Assembly: GCA_004144935.1 (NCBI GenBank)
Contig: SDZP01000079.1
Span: 1 to 11,518 of the forward strand
From: Caulobacteraceae bacterium
GTDB lineage: Bacteria > Pseudomonadota > Alphaproteobacteria > Caulobacterales > Caulobacteraceae
DNA: 11,518 nt
Direction: 5' to 3'
Part shown: one piece after another, positions 5,816 to 11,518 of the stretch
Position numbering within the stretch: the stretch's first letter is position 1
How the letters are laid out: each line of letters starts with the position of its first letter
The notes under the pieces: model-generated
Databases searched by the model: none
Seen by the model: the letters and a program-made list of their open reading frames with translations, nothing else
Told to the model about the DNA's origin: nothing
Made by a program: the position numbers and the translations under genes

Positions 5816-8065
5816 CTAGTACTTGTAGCCGAACCGCAGGGTCACGGTGCTGGGGGCGCCGTAATAGACGGTGCGGATGTTGCCGACCGAGGAGAACTCC
5901 TGACCGTCGGTCTTGTAGGTCTCGTCGCCGATGTTCTGGCCGTAGAGGCCGACGTTGAAGTGGCCGTCGGCGTCGGTCCAGACGACGCGGGCGTCGAACA
6001 GCCAGTACCGGCCCTGGAACAGGCCATCGATCCGGGTGCGGCTGTTGGTCAGGGTGTTGTCGACCGCCAGCGCCTGCTCCGATCGGAAGCGGGCCTGGGC
6101 GCCGATGGTCAGATCGCCGCCGCCGCCGAGGTCAAAGCTGTACTGGGCGCCGTAGCGCACGGTCCATTTCGGCGAGAAGGCCGGGTCCTGGAAGTCGCGG
6201 TTGCCGCCGGTCAGGACGAAGCGAACGTCGTCGAAGCCGTCGTACTTGGCGTTCAGGTAGCCGACCTGGGCGTCCAGCAGGAGGCCTTCGATCGGCCGGA
6301 TGCTGGCTTCCAGCTCGGCGCCGCTGAGCTTCAGCGAGCCGGCGTTGATCACCGTCAGTTCGGGGCTCGGCAGGCCTGTGCCCGGATCGGTCACCGTGCC
6401 CGACACCCGGGCCTGGAAGTCCTGGTAGTCGTTGGTGAAGACGGTGAAGTTGACCAGGACCTTGTTTTCCCAGAAGCGCGACTTCAGGCCAGCTTCCCAG
6501 CTGTTCATCTGTTCGGGATCGTACGGCGCCTGTTCACCGGGGTTGTTGGCGCGGCCGTTGAAGCCGCCCGACTTGAAGCCCACGGCGTAGCGGGCATAGA
6601 CCATGAAGTTGTCGGCGAACTTGTAGTCGACCGACACCATCGGCGAGAGGTCGTCCCAGGTCTTGTTCAGGCCGTTGAATGCGAAGGCCGGGTTGGCCTG
6701 CAGCGCCGGGTTCGACGAGAAGGTCGAGGTGGTGCGGCTGTAGGTCTTCTCTTCCTCGGTGTAGCGCAGACCGGCCGACAGGCTGAGCGCCTCGGTGATG
6801 TCCCAGCTGGCGTTGACGTAGGCGGCCCAGCTTTTGGTCTCCAGATCGTCGTCGATCGTGCGCAGGAAGGTGGGGTTGCCGAGCAGCGGACCGACCAGGT
6901 CGTCGGCATAGGCTTCCTGATGGGAGGTGATGTTCTCGACCATGTAGTAGAGGCCGCCGACCACGGTGAGCGGACCGCCTTCATAGGCCAGCTGCAGTTC
7001 CTGGCTGACCTGGTCCTGGTCGACGCCGACGAAGACGTCGCCGGTCTCCAGCTGGGTGGCGTCGATGTCCACGTAGTCGTCGGTCTTCAGTTCGCGATAG
7101 GCGGTGATCGACTTGAGGGTCAGCGCGTCGGTGATGTCCCAGCTGACCTGGGCCGACGTTCCCCAATGCTCCAGCTTGGTGGAGTTGGGCAGGCCGGGGG
7201 TGACCCGGGCCGTGAAGTCGTAGGGCGCATCGGTCGGCACCGCCAGCAGCGGACCGCCGAACAGGGTGGTCAGGTTATTTAGCGGCTTGCCGACGTTCAG
7301 GGCCGCGTCGTCCTTGTTGTAGTCGACGCTGACATCGACGCGCACGGCATCGGTCGGGGTGAAGGCCAGGGCGCCGCGGATGCCCCAGGTGTCCTTGTCG
7401 TTGTACTGCTGGTCCAGAACCCGGTCATGGACGTAGCCATCGCGCTTGGAGATCAGGGCCGACAGGCCCAGCGAAAGGGTGTCCGCGATCACCGGGCCGG
7501 AAACGGCGCCCTTGACCTCGACCTGGTTGTAGCTGCCGAGCGCCGCCTGGACGCTGGCGCGGAACGCGTCGCCAGGCTTGCGGGTGACGAACTTCAAGGC
7601 GCCGCCGATGGTGTTCTTGCCATACAGCGTGCCTTGCGGGCCGCGCAGAACCTCGACGCGCTCCAGGTCGAGCAGGTCCAGGTTGGTGCCGCGGATGCGG
7701 CTGTAATAGACGTCGTCGACATAGAGGCCGACGGCCGGATCGAAAGTCTGCAGGGCGTCGGGCTGGCCGACGCCGCGGATGTAGATGTTGGTCGAGTTGG
7801 ACGACCCGCGGCCCTGGACGATGTTCAGGTTCGGCACCGCGCCCTGCAGGCCCGTGGTGTCGGTGGCCTGGATGCGCTCCAGCGACTGCTCGCTGAAGGC
7901 CGAGACGGCGGCGGGGACTTCCTGCAGGTTTTCACTGACACGGCGGGCGGTGATCACCACCTCCTCGACGTCGCCGGCCGGGGCCGCGTCCTGGGCGTAG
8001 GCTCCGGCGCTCGTAGCGGTCCAAGCCGCGCCGGCCAAAAGCATGGCTTTCCACATGGTCTTCAT
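5816..8065 (-). CDS. TonB-dependent outer-membrane receptor
   Basis: A 749-residue outer-membrane receptor that would import a ligand using energy from TonB-ExbB-ExbD. A signal peptide covers about 1-24 (cleavage near AGAYA-Q). The TonB box EEVVITA is at 34-40. The plug domain at about 45-165 contains IYIRGVG, GLYVDDVYY and ERVEVLRGPQGTLYGKNTIG. The rest is a beta-barrel with alternating aromatic strands, including YARYAVGFKSGGFNG, ending in the aromatic terminus FGYKY typical of outer-membrane proteins. The ATG at 8065 is preceded by GGGAGGG at good spacing, which favours it over the Met at codon 4. It is a single-gene unit with its own terminator, divergent from a small secreted protein. 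No haem- or siderophore-specific signature is visible. The nearby carotenoid-oxygenase-type gene suggests a hydrophobic organic ligand, but that is inference. Confidence 0.93.
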   Translation of the reverse strand: MKTMWKAMLLAGAAWTATSAGAYAQDAAPAGDVEEVVITARRVSENLQEVPAAVSAFSEQSLERIQATDTTGLQGAVPNLNIVQGRGSSNSTNIYIRGVGQPDALQTFDPAVGLYVDDVYYSRIRGTNLDLLDLERVEVLRGPQGTLYGKNTIGGALKFVTRKPGDAFRASVQAALGSYNQVEVKGAVSGPVIADTLSLGLSALISKRDGYVHDRVLDQQYNDKDTWGIRGALAFTPTDAVRVDVSVDYNKDDAALNVGKPLNNLTTLFGGPLLAVPTDAPYDFTARVTPGLPNSTKLEHWGTSAQVSWDITDALTLKSITAYRELKTDDYVDIDATQLETGDVFVGVDQDQVSQELQLAYEGGPLTVVGGLYYMVENITSHQEAYADDLVGPLLGNPTFLRTIDDDLETKSWAAYVNASWDITEALSLSAGLRYTEEEKTYSRTTSTFSSNPALQANPAFAFNGLNKTWDDLSPMVSVDYKFADNFMVYARYAVGFKSGGFNGRANNPGEQAPYDPEQMNSWEAGLKSRFWENKVLVNFTVFTNDYQDFQARVSGTVTDPGTGLPSPELTVINAGSLKLSGAELEASIRPIEGLLLDAQVGYLNAKYDGFDDVRFVLTGGNRDFQDPAFSPKWTVRYGAQYSFDLGGGGDLTIGAQARFRSEQALAVDNTLTNSRTRIDGLFQGRYWLFDARVVWTDADGHFNVGLYGQNIGDETYKTDGQEFSSVGNIRTVYYGAPSTVTLRFGYKY

Positions 8066-8160
8066 AGTCGCCCTCCCTGGGAGCGTCGGCTTCGGACCTG
8101 TTGATGGTCCAGTGGTCCGTTTGGCGGACGCTGTTGATTACAAGAAATTCACCGAAACGC

Positions 8161-8189
8161 GAATTAGCCCCGACCATCGGTCAGGTCAC
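8161..8189 (-). promoter_or_regulatory. Candidate receptor-gene promoter
   Basis: On the minus strand GTGACCT (8183-8189) and GCTAATTC (8161-8168) are 14 nt apart. This approximates the Caulobacter housekeeping consensus TTGACGS-N10-14-GCTANAWC. It would give a leader of roughly 90 nt. The -10 match is good and the -35 match is partial. Confidence 0.3.
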
Positions 8190-8311
8190 GCCGGCGCGCA
8201 ACGGCGCCGCACCTCCCGGCCGTGGTTTTTCACCACATGATGAATTGGCGCCACACCGGGATTTGCGGGTTTCGACAGATGGCGGCCAAGCCCCCCAAAC
8301 CGAGGATGACG

Positions 8312-8338
8312 TTGACGGCGCCAATCCCCAGATTGAAG
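8312..8338 (+). promoter_or_regulatory. Candidate promoter of the small secreted-protein gene
   Basis: TTGACGG (8312-8318) fits the Caulobacter -35 consensus exactly. Twelve nt later GATTGAAG (8331-8338) is a weaker -10 match (GCTANAWC). The implied start of transcription is about 15-20 nt upstream of the ATG at 8362. Confidence 0.4.
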
Positions 8339-8361
8339 GCCCGGACACAGGAACACCACGC

Positions 8362-8757
8362 ATGCGCACCGCTGCTCCCATCGCCGCGCTCGGCCTCGCC
8401 GCCAGCCTGCTCGCCGCCCCCGCCTTCGCCCAGGACTGGGCGGCCGACAAGGTCACCTGCGTGGGAGCCTATGGCGCGCTGGCGCAGGAGGTGCCGGCCC
8501 ATGTCGCCTGGGAGCCGAAGTTCGGCCAGGGCACCAACCTGACCACCATCGACTGGGCGTCCCGCCGCACCAAGCTGCTGGCCGGCGGCGTCGCCACCGA
8601 GGCGGCGGCCAAGGTCTATGAGGACAATTTCCGCCAGATGCTGCGCAAGGACCGCATCGACGATGTGGCCAAGGGCACCGGCGTGGTCATCGAGCTGTCG
8701 ATGCGTTGCGACACCGCCTTAGGCTACGCCCCGTCCTTCGTCATTCCGCCGAAGTAG
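8362..8757 (+). CDS. Small secreted protein of unknown function
   Basis: This gene encodes 131 residues that I do not recognise as a named family. Residues 1-23 are a clear Sec signal peptide (MRTAAPIAALGLAASLLAAP, cleavage near AFA-Q), leaving a mature periplasmic or secreted domain of about 108 residues. The mature part has exactly two cysteines, C33 and C116, near its two ends, which could form a disulfide. It also has a central helical, charged stretch (about 79-104, ATEAAAKVYEDNFRQ onward). There is no transmembrane segment after the signal and no lipobox. The frame is open upstream to 8101, but the signal peptide and an AGGA 9-10 nt before 8362 set the start. It is divergent from the receptor gene and convergent with the TetR gene. 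It is the only plus-strand gene in the window, and its GC-rich coding pattern matches its neighbours. Confidence 0.85.
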   Translation: MRTAAPIAALGLAASLLAAPAFAQDWAADKVTCVGAYGALAQEVPAHVAWEPKFGQGTNLTTIDWASRRTKLLAGGVATEAAAKVYEDNFRQMLRKDRIDDVAKGTGVVIELSMRCDTALGYAPSFVIPPK

Positions 8758-8830
8758 GCCGCGGACGGCTGCCTCGTCTCACCGGGCATGATCGGATTGG
8801 GTGGGGAGCGCGGGGAGACCTGCCCAGCTG
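8758..8830. other. Convergent intergenic gap
   Basis: This 73-bp gap separates two converging genes, the small secreted-protein gene and the TetR gene. I see no stem-loop followed by a T-run on either strand, so termination here may depend on Rho or on weak structures. Confidence 0.4.
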
Positions 8831-9511
8831 TCAGATCAGCGCCTCGAACCCCGCCGCGCAGTAGCGGTAGAGCCGGGCCCGGACCGCTTCCAGATCCTGC
8901 GAGTGGCAGAGCCCCTCCGACAGCTGGTCGATGCGCCCTGTTTCCGACAGGGCCAGCATCATCGCCCCGGTCAGGAACTGATAGCCCCAGTACAGGTCGG
9001 CCAGCTCGGCGTTCGGCCTGGCCCGCTTGAGGGTGTCGACCAGCTGGTGAACGACCGGATCGAAGAAGCGGTGCATGGTCTCGCCGCCCCAGGCCGGGGT
9101 GTTGTTCACCTGGGCGACCAGGGCGAAGTAGTTCTTCCAGCCCGCTCCGCCGGTCATCGAGCGTTCGATTAGGGGGTCGATGAAGGCGGTGATCACCCCC
9201 AGCGGGGTCATGCCGTCCGGATGGCCCGCCTCGTAGGCGTCCATGGAGGCCTTGCGATCGCTGTTGAGGATCTCGGCCCGGCGCAGGAAGACGGCGTCGA
9301 AGAGCTCGCGCTTGGCGCCAAAATAGTAGTGGATCAGGGCCGTATCGACCCCGGCCTCGGCCGCCACCTGGCGAGTGGTCACGCCATAGAAGCCATGCCG
9401 CGCGAACAGGCCTTCGGCGGCGTCCAGGATGGCCTGGCGCATGTCCGCGCCGGTCGATTTCGCCGGCCGCCCCCGTCCGTCCTTGCGTGGCCTGCCCCGT
9501 GTCGCGGTCAT
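8831..9511 (-). CDS. TetR/AcrR-family transcriptional regulator
   Basis: This gene encodes a 226-residue one-component regulator, normally a dimeric repressor released by a small ligand. A basic, Gly/Arg-rich N-terminal tail (1-20) precedes the TetR helix-turn-helix at about 24-70, including AILDAAEGLFARHGFYGVTT, RQVAAEAGVDTALIHYYFGA and KRELFDAVF. The C-terminal ligand/dimer domain covers about 85-226 and is of the type with GWKNYFALVAQVNNTP and a conserved WGYQFLTGAMMLALSETGR region. The ATG at 9511 is the natural start; the upstream open frame is a shadow of the oxygenase gene. It lies 44 bp downstream of the oxygenase gene on the same strand, so it is probably the last gene of that operon and may autoregulate it. 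Effector and operator are unknown. Confidence 0.93.
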   Translation of the reverse strand: MTATRGRPRKDGRGRPAKSTGADMRQAILDAAEGLFARHGFYGVTTRQVAAEAGVDTALIHYYFGAKRELFDAVFLRRAEILNSDRKASMDAYEAGHPDGMTPLGVITAFIDPLIERSMTGGAGWKNYFALVAQVNNTPAWGGETMHRFFDPVVHQLVDTLKRARPNAELADLYWGYQFLTGAMMLALSETGRIDQLSEGLCHSQDLEAVRARLYRYCAAGFEALI

Positions 9512-9555
9512 GGACCGTATCGATAGGCCGCGCCGGGCCGGCTGTGCAAGCGGGG

Positions 9556-11013
9556 CTAGATCCAGGCCCCGTGAAACCCGACCGGAAGCGCCACATCCGA
9601 GCGCCAGCTGCAGACCGGCCCATCCGCCACATGCCCGGCGTCGAAAACGTGCAGTTCCGTCGCCCGCGCCTTCAGGTTCAGGCTGGTGCCGACCAGCCAG
9701 CCGTCGAGTTCGCGGCCCGATCCGGGGCGCGGGACGAACAGCATCTCCTCGGCGCAGTGGTCGGGTCCGAAGTCGAACACGTCGGCCTTGCCGGTCCGCC
9801 AGTCGCTGACCGCCACCCCCTGCAGGAAGGGCTTTCCCGGTCCGCCGCCGATGGTGTTGACGATGGTCCGCGAGCGGCCCGAGCCGGCGAAGCGCGCATC
9901 GGCCCTGGGGAACTCGGCCCGCAGCGGGGTGGTCTCCAGCCGGCCCTTGCCGTCGGCCCCCAGGGTGATCATCGCCAAGGCCGTCGTGGCCATCTTCGGC
10001 GTCTTCAGGGCGATCAGTTCGCGGGCGCCGATCGTTGCGAAGCCGGCGTCCTGCTCGATGCAGGCGTCGAAGCGGATCGTGCCATCCGCCTCTTCCCAAG
10101 CGTCGCCCAGATGGAAGACGAAGAAGGGCGGCAGGTCGAACAGGCGGCGCCTGGTCAGGTCGTCCTTGTCGACCACCAGCACCTGGGTCCCCATCTCCGG
10201 CCGCCAACTCATGCTGTCGACGAAGGGCATTACCGCCTTGTCCTGGACCCAGGGCTGCAGGACGATCACCAGGTGACGCGCCGTGGCGGTGAAGTCGTGG
10301 ATGTAGCTGGCGCGCGGCAGGGCGATCATCTGCGCCTTCTCGAGTCTGCCATCGGCGTTCAGGGTCCAGACCAGGGCGGCCTTGCCGGCGACCCCCAGGT
10401 TCCAGACCCGGCCGTTCGGCTCGATCCTCGGATGGGCCAGGAACGGCATATGGGCGAGATCCGGGCGGTAGGTCTTGGGCCCCTTGGTGGCCAGGGTGTC
10501 CGGGTCCATGGCGTAGGGCGAGCCCTGCTCCCAAAGGGCCAGCAGTTCGCCGCCGATCGCCAGCAGGGCGGTGTTGGCCGCGTTGCTGTCGTCGGCGCTG
10601 CGCACCGTCGCGCCGGGGCGGGCGGTGGAGGCGAAGCCGGCCCCGACCATGGCCCCGAATTGCTCGTCCTGTCGACGCTTGAAGGTGTCGACGAACCTGC
10701 CCGCCAGGCCGGCCCTGCCGTCGCGGATGCGGAAGGCGCGAACCAGGCCGTCGCCGTCGAACCAGTGCGTGGCGTTGGGGCCGGCCCCCCGCCGGAATTT
10801 GGCCGGGCCGTTGCGGTAGAGCGTCCCGGCGAGGCCCCTGGGGGCCTTGCCATGGACCAGCTTGAGGGATCTCGGCGCCAGGTCGGCCTCGATGTCGCCC
10901 ACCGCCGGGGCCCAGGCCGGATTGGCGGCGGCCGAGGCGGCCAGCACCGCCTCCGGGGTGAGCGTGGCGAGGCTGGTGGCGGCCAGGGCGGTGAGAAAGG
11001 CGCGGCGGTCCAT
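9556..11013 (-). CDS. Carotenoid-cleavage-type dioxygenase, Tat-exported
   Basis: This gene encodes a non-haem Fe(II) oxygenase of the carotenoid/lignostilbene cleavage family (RPE65-like seven-bladed propeller), which splits a C=C bond in polyenes, apocarotenoids or stilbenes with O2. With the start at 11013 it is 485 residues. All four iron-binding histidines are present: H194 (AHPRIEP), H239 (YIHDF), H301 (FVFHLGDAW) and H481 (GFHGAWI, near the C-terminus). Other family blocks are LYRNGPAKF, WFDGDGLVRAF and NAANTALLAIGGELLALWE. The N-terminus MDRRAFLTALAATS is a twin-arginine signal, so the folded, metal-loaded enzyme should reach the periplasm. An AGAAAG 6 nt upstream supports 11013. An in-frame ATG at 11031 would add MLRKTP and has no ribosome-binding site. 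It lies between the DUF2141 gene (gap 41 bp) and tetR (gap 44 bp). The substrate cannot be told. Confidence 0.92.
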   Translation of the reverse strand: MDRRAFLTALAATSLATLTPEAVLAASAAANPAWAPAVGDIEADLAPRSLKLVHGKAPRGLAGTLYRNGPAKFRRGAGPNATHWFDGDGLVRAFRIRDGRAGLAGRFVDTFKRRQDEQFGAMVGAGFASTARPGATVRSADDSNAANTALLAIGGELLALWEQGSPYAMDPDTLATKGPKTYRPDLAHMPFLAHPRIEPNGRVWNLGVAGKAALVWTLNADGRLEKAQMIALPRASYIHDFTATARHLVIVLQPWVQDKAVMPFVDSMSWRPEMGTQVLVVDKDDLTRRRLFDLPPFFVFHLGDAWEEADGTIRFDACIEQDAGFATIGARELIALKTPKMATTALAMITLGADGKGRLETTPLRAEFPRADARFAGSGRSRTIVNTIGGGPGKPFLQGVAVSDWRTGKADVFDFGPDHCAEEMLFVPRPGSGRELDGWLVGTSLNLKARATELHVFDAGHVADGPVCSWRSDVALPVGFHGAWI

Positions 11014-11054
11014 GGGGGTCTTTCTGAGCATTGGCAGGCGTGACGGGCGGCAGT

Positions 11055-11504
11055 TCAGTCGATGCTGATGGTCTGGCTCGCGCCCTCGGCGGTGACCTCG
11101 AACGCCGCGTCGGCCCAGGCCGGCGGGCCCATGGTGGCGGGGGCGTTGTTGGAGGCCGCATAGGGCTCGAGGGGGATGCCGAAGGCGTTGGTGTTCATCC
11201 GGCCGTCGCCATTGACGTCGTGATAGACCTTGATGGCGTAGCGGCCGGGCTTGAGGCCCTTGATCGACTGGGCGACGCTGTCGCCGCTGACCGGCAGCTG
11301 GTAGCCGCTGACCGGCTTGCCGCCGGCGAAGGCCGTCTCGCTGTCATAGAGGCCGACGAACAGGGCGCCGGTGGGGTTTCGCAGGCCGGAAAAGGTGACG
11401 CTGACTTCGCCCGCCTCTTGCGCGGCGGCCGGGCGGACGTTCACAACCGCGATGGCGGTCAGCAGGCAGGCGGCGAGGGCGGCGGTCTTGGAGCGGTTGA
11501 ACAT
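11055..11504 (-). CDS. Secreted DUF2141 family protein
   Basis: This gene encodes a 149-residue exported protein of the DUF2141 family, whose function is not established. A signal peptide covers about 1-28 (cleavage near PAAA-Q). The mature part is a predicted small beta-sandwich: VSVTFSGLRNPTGALFVGLY (35-54), then the family signature GRYAIKVYHDVNGDGRMNTN (87-106), which continues as AFGIPLEPYAASNNA (107-121). The segment D96-V-N-G-D-G-R-M-N-T-N resembles a calcium-binding DxNxDG loop. The ATG at 11504 is close to the right edge, so its promoter and ribosome-binding site are only partly visible. It is the first visible gene of a probable operon with the oxygenase and the TetR regulator; more genes may lie upstream beyond the window. 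Confidence 0.88.
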   Translation of the reverse strand: MFNRSKTAALAACLLTAIAVVNVRPAAAQEAGEVSVTFSGLRNPTGALFVGLYDSETAFAGGKPVSGYQLPVSGDSVAQSIKGLKPGRYAIKVYHDVNGDGRMNTNAFGIPLEPYAASNNAPATMGPPAWADAAFEVTAEGASQTISID

Positions 11505-11518
11505 GGCGGGGTCCGGTG

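Larger units (their letters stand above)
8066..8361. promoter_or_regulatory. Divergent control region between the receptor gene and a small secreted-protein gene
   Basis: These 296 bp hold no convincing gene. They carry candidate promoters for both directions and two 15-bp interrupted palindromes with identical architecture (5-bp arm, 5-nt spacer, 5-bp arm): GTCCG/CGGAC at 8115-8129 and GTGGT/ACCAC at 8222-8236. A shorter repeat GACC-ATC-GGTC at 8172-8182 falls inside the spacer of the proposed receptor promoter. Any of these could bind a regulator, perhaps the TetR protein encoded nearby, though nothing in the sequence proves it. Confidence 0.4.

Noticed and set aside
5960..7282. 440-codon plus-strand frame opposite the receptor gene
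   Set aside because: It is another GC-driven antisense shadow; the receptor reads intact on the other strand with all its family motifs.
8101..8361. Upstream extension of the small secreted protein to 8101
   Set aside because: The signal peptide begins exactly at 8362. The extension contains no recognisable sequence and would bury the signal and overlap the candidate promoters.
9487..11043. 518-codon plus-strand frame opposite the oxygenase gene
   Set aside because: It is an antisense shadow. The four-histidine oxygenase on the minus strand accounts for the coding pattern.
8831..11161. Single 776-codon minus-strand frame covering tetR and the oxygenase gene
   Set aside because: Only its last 226 codons look like a real protein (TetR). 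The part before is an out-of-frame reading of the oxygenase gene, rich in Arg/Pro/Gly.
1..11518. tRNA or rRNA genes, CRISPR arrays, insertion sequences or prophage genes
   Set aside because: I saw no tRNA-like cloverleaf, rRNA segment, regularly spaced repeat, transposase motif or phage protein on either strand.

Overview
The window is GC-rich, densely coded DNA, most likely from an alphaproteobacterium of the Caulobacterales (Caulobacter, Phenylobacterium or Brevundimonas type). The reasons are the sucC-sucD-sucA-sucB gene order, the alphaproteobacterial style of SucA (987 residues) and SucC (398), a large TonB-dependent receptor of the kind abundant in this order, and candidate promoters resembling the Caulobacter housekeeping pattern (TTGACG-type -35, short spacer, GCTA-type -10). 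The genus assignment is inference.

Layout from left to right. Positions 1-5639, all on the minus strand, hold a TCA-cycle block read right to left: sucC, sucD, sucA, then the N-terminal lipoyl part of sucB, which runs off the left edge. SucA and SucB form the E1 and E2 parts of the 2-oxoglutarate dehydrogenase complex. SucC and SucD form succinyl-CoA synthetase, which uses its product. A perfect 13-bp stem-loop lies between sucD and sucA, so the block may consist of two transcription units. The malate dehydrogenase gene that often precedes sucC in alphaproteobacteria is not here; a TonB-dependent receptor gene (5816-8065, minus) with a strong intrinsic terminator sits in its place.

Positions 8066-8361 are a divergent control region between the receptor gene and a small secreted protein of unknown function (8362-8757, plus). 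From 8831 to 11504, on the minus strand, there is a probable three-gene operon: a secreted DUF2141 protein, a Tat-exported carotenoid-cleavage-type oxygenase with all four iron-binding histidines, and a TetR-family regulator. The operon, the receptor and the small secreted protein may form a local module for taking up and oxidatively cleaving a hydrophobic polyene or stilbene-like compound, but the substrate cannot be read from the sequence.

The most striking observation is in sucD. The reading frame breaks after codon 48. At the break, 30 bp on the opposite strand encode TEAVERTGAD, which is the SucD stretch that should follow in the sense direction. This looks like a small template-switch event, with a 22-bp inversion and a net loss of about 35 bp. 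It is either a real sucD mutation or an amplification or assembly artefact. All other genes read intact.
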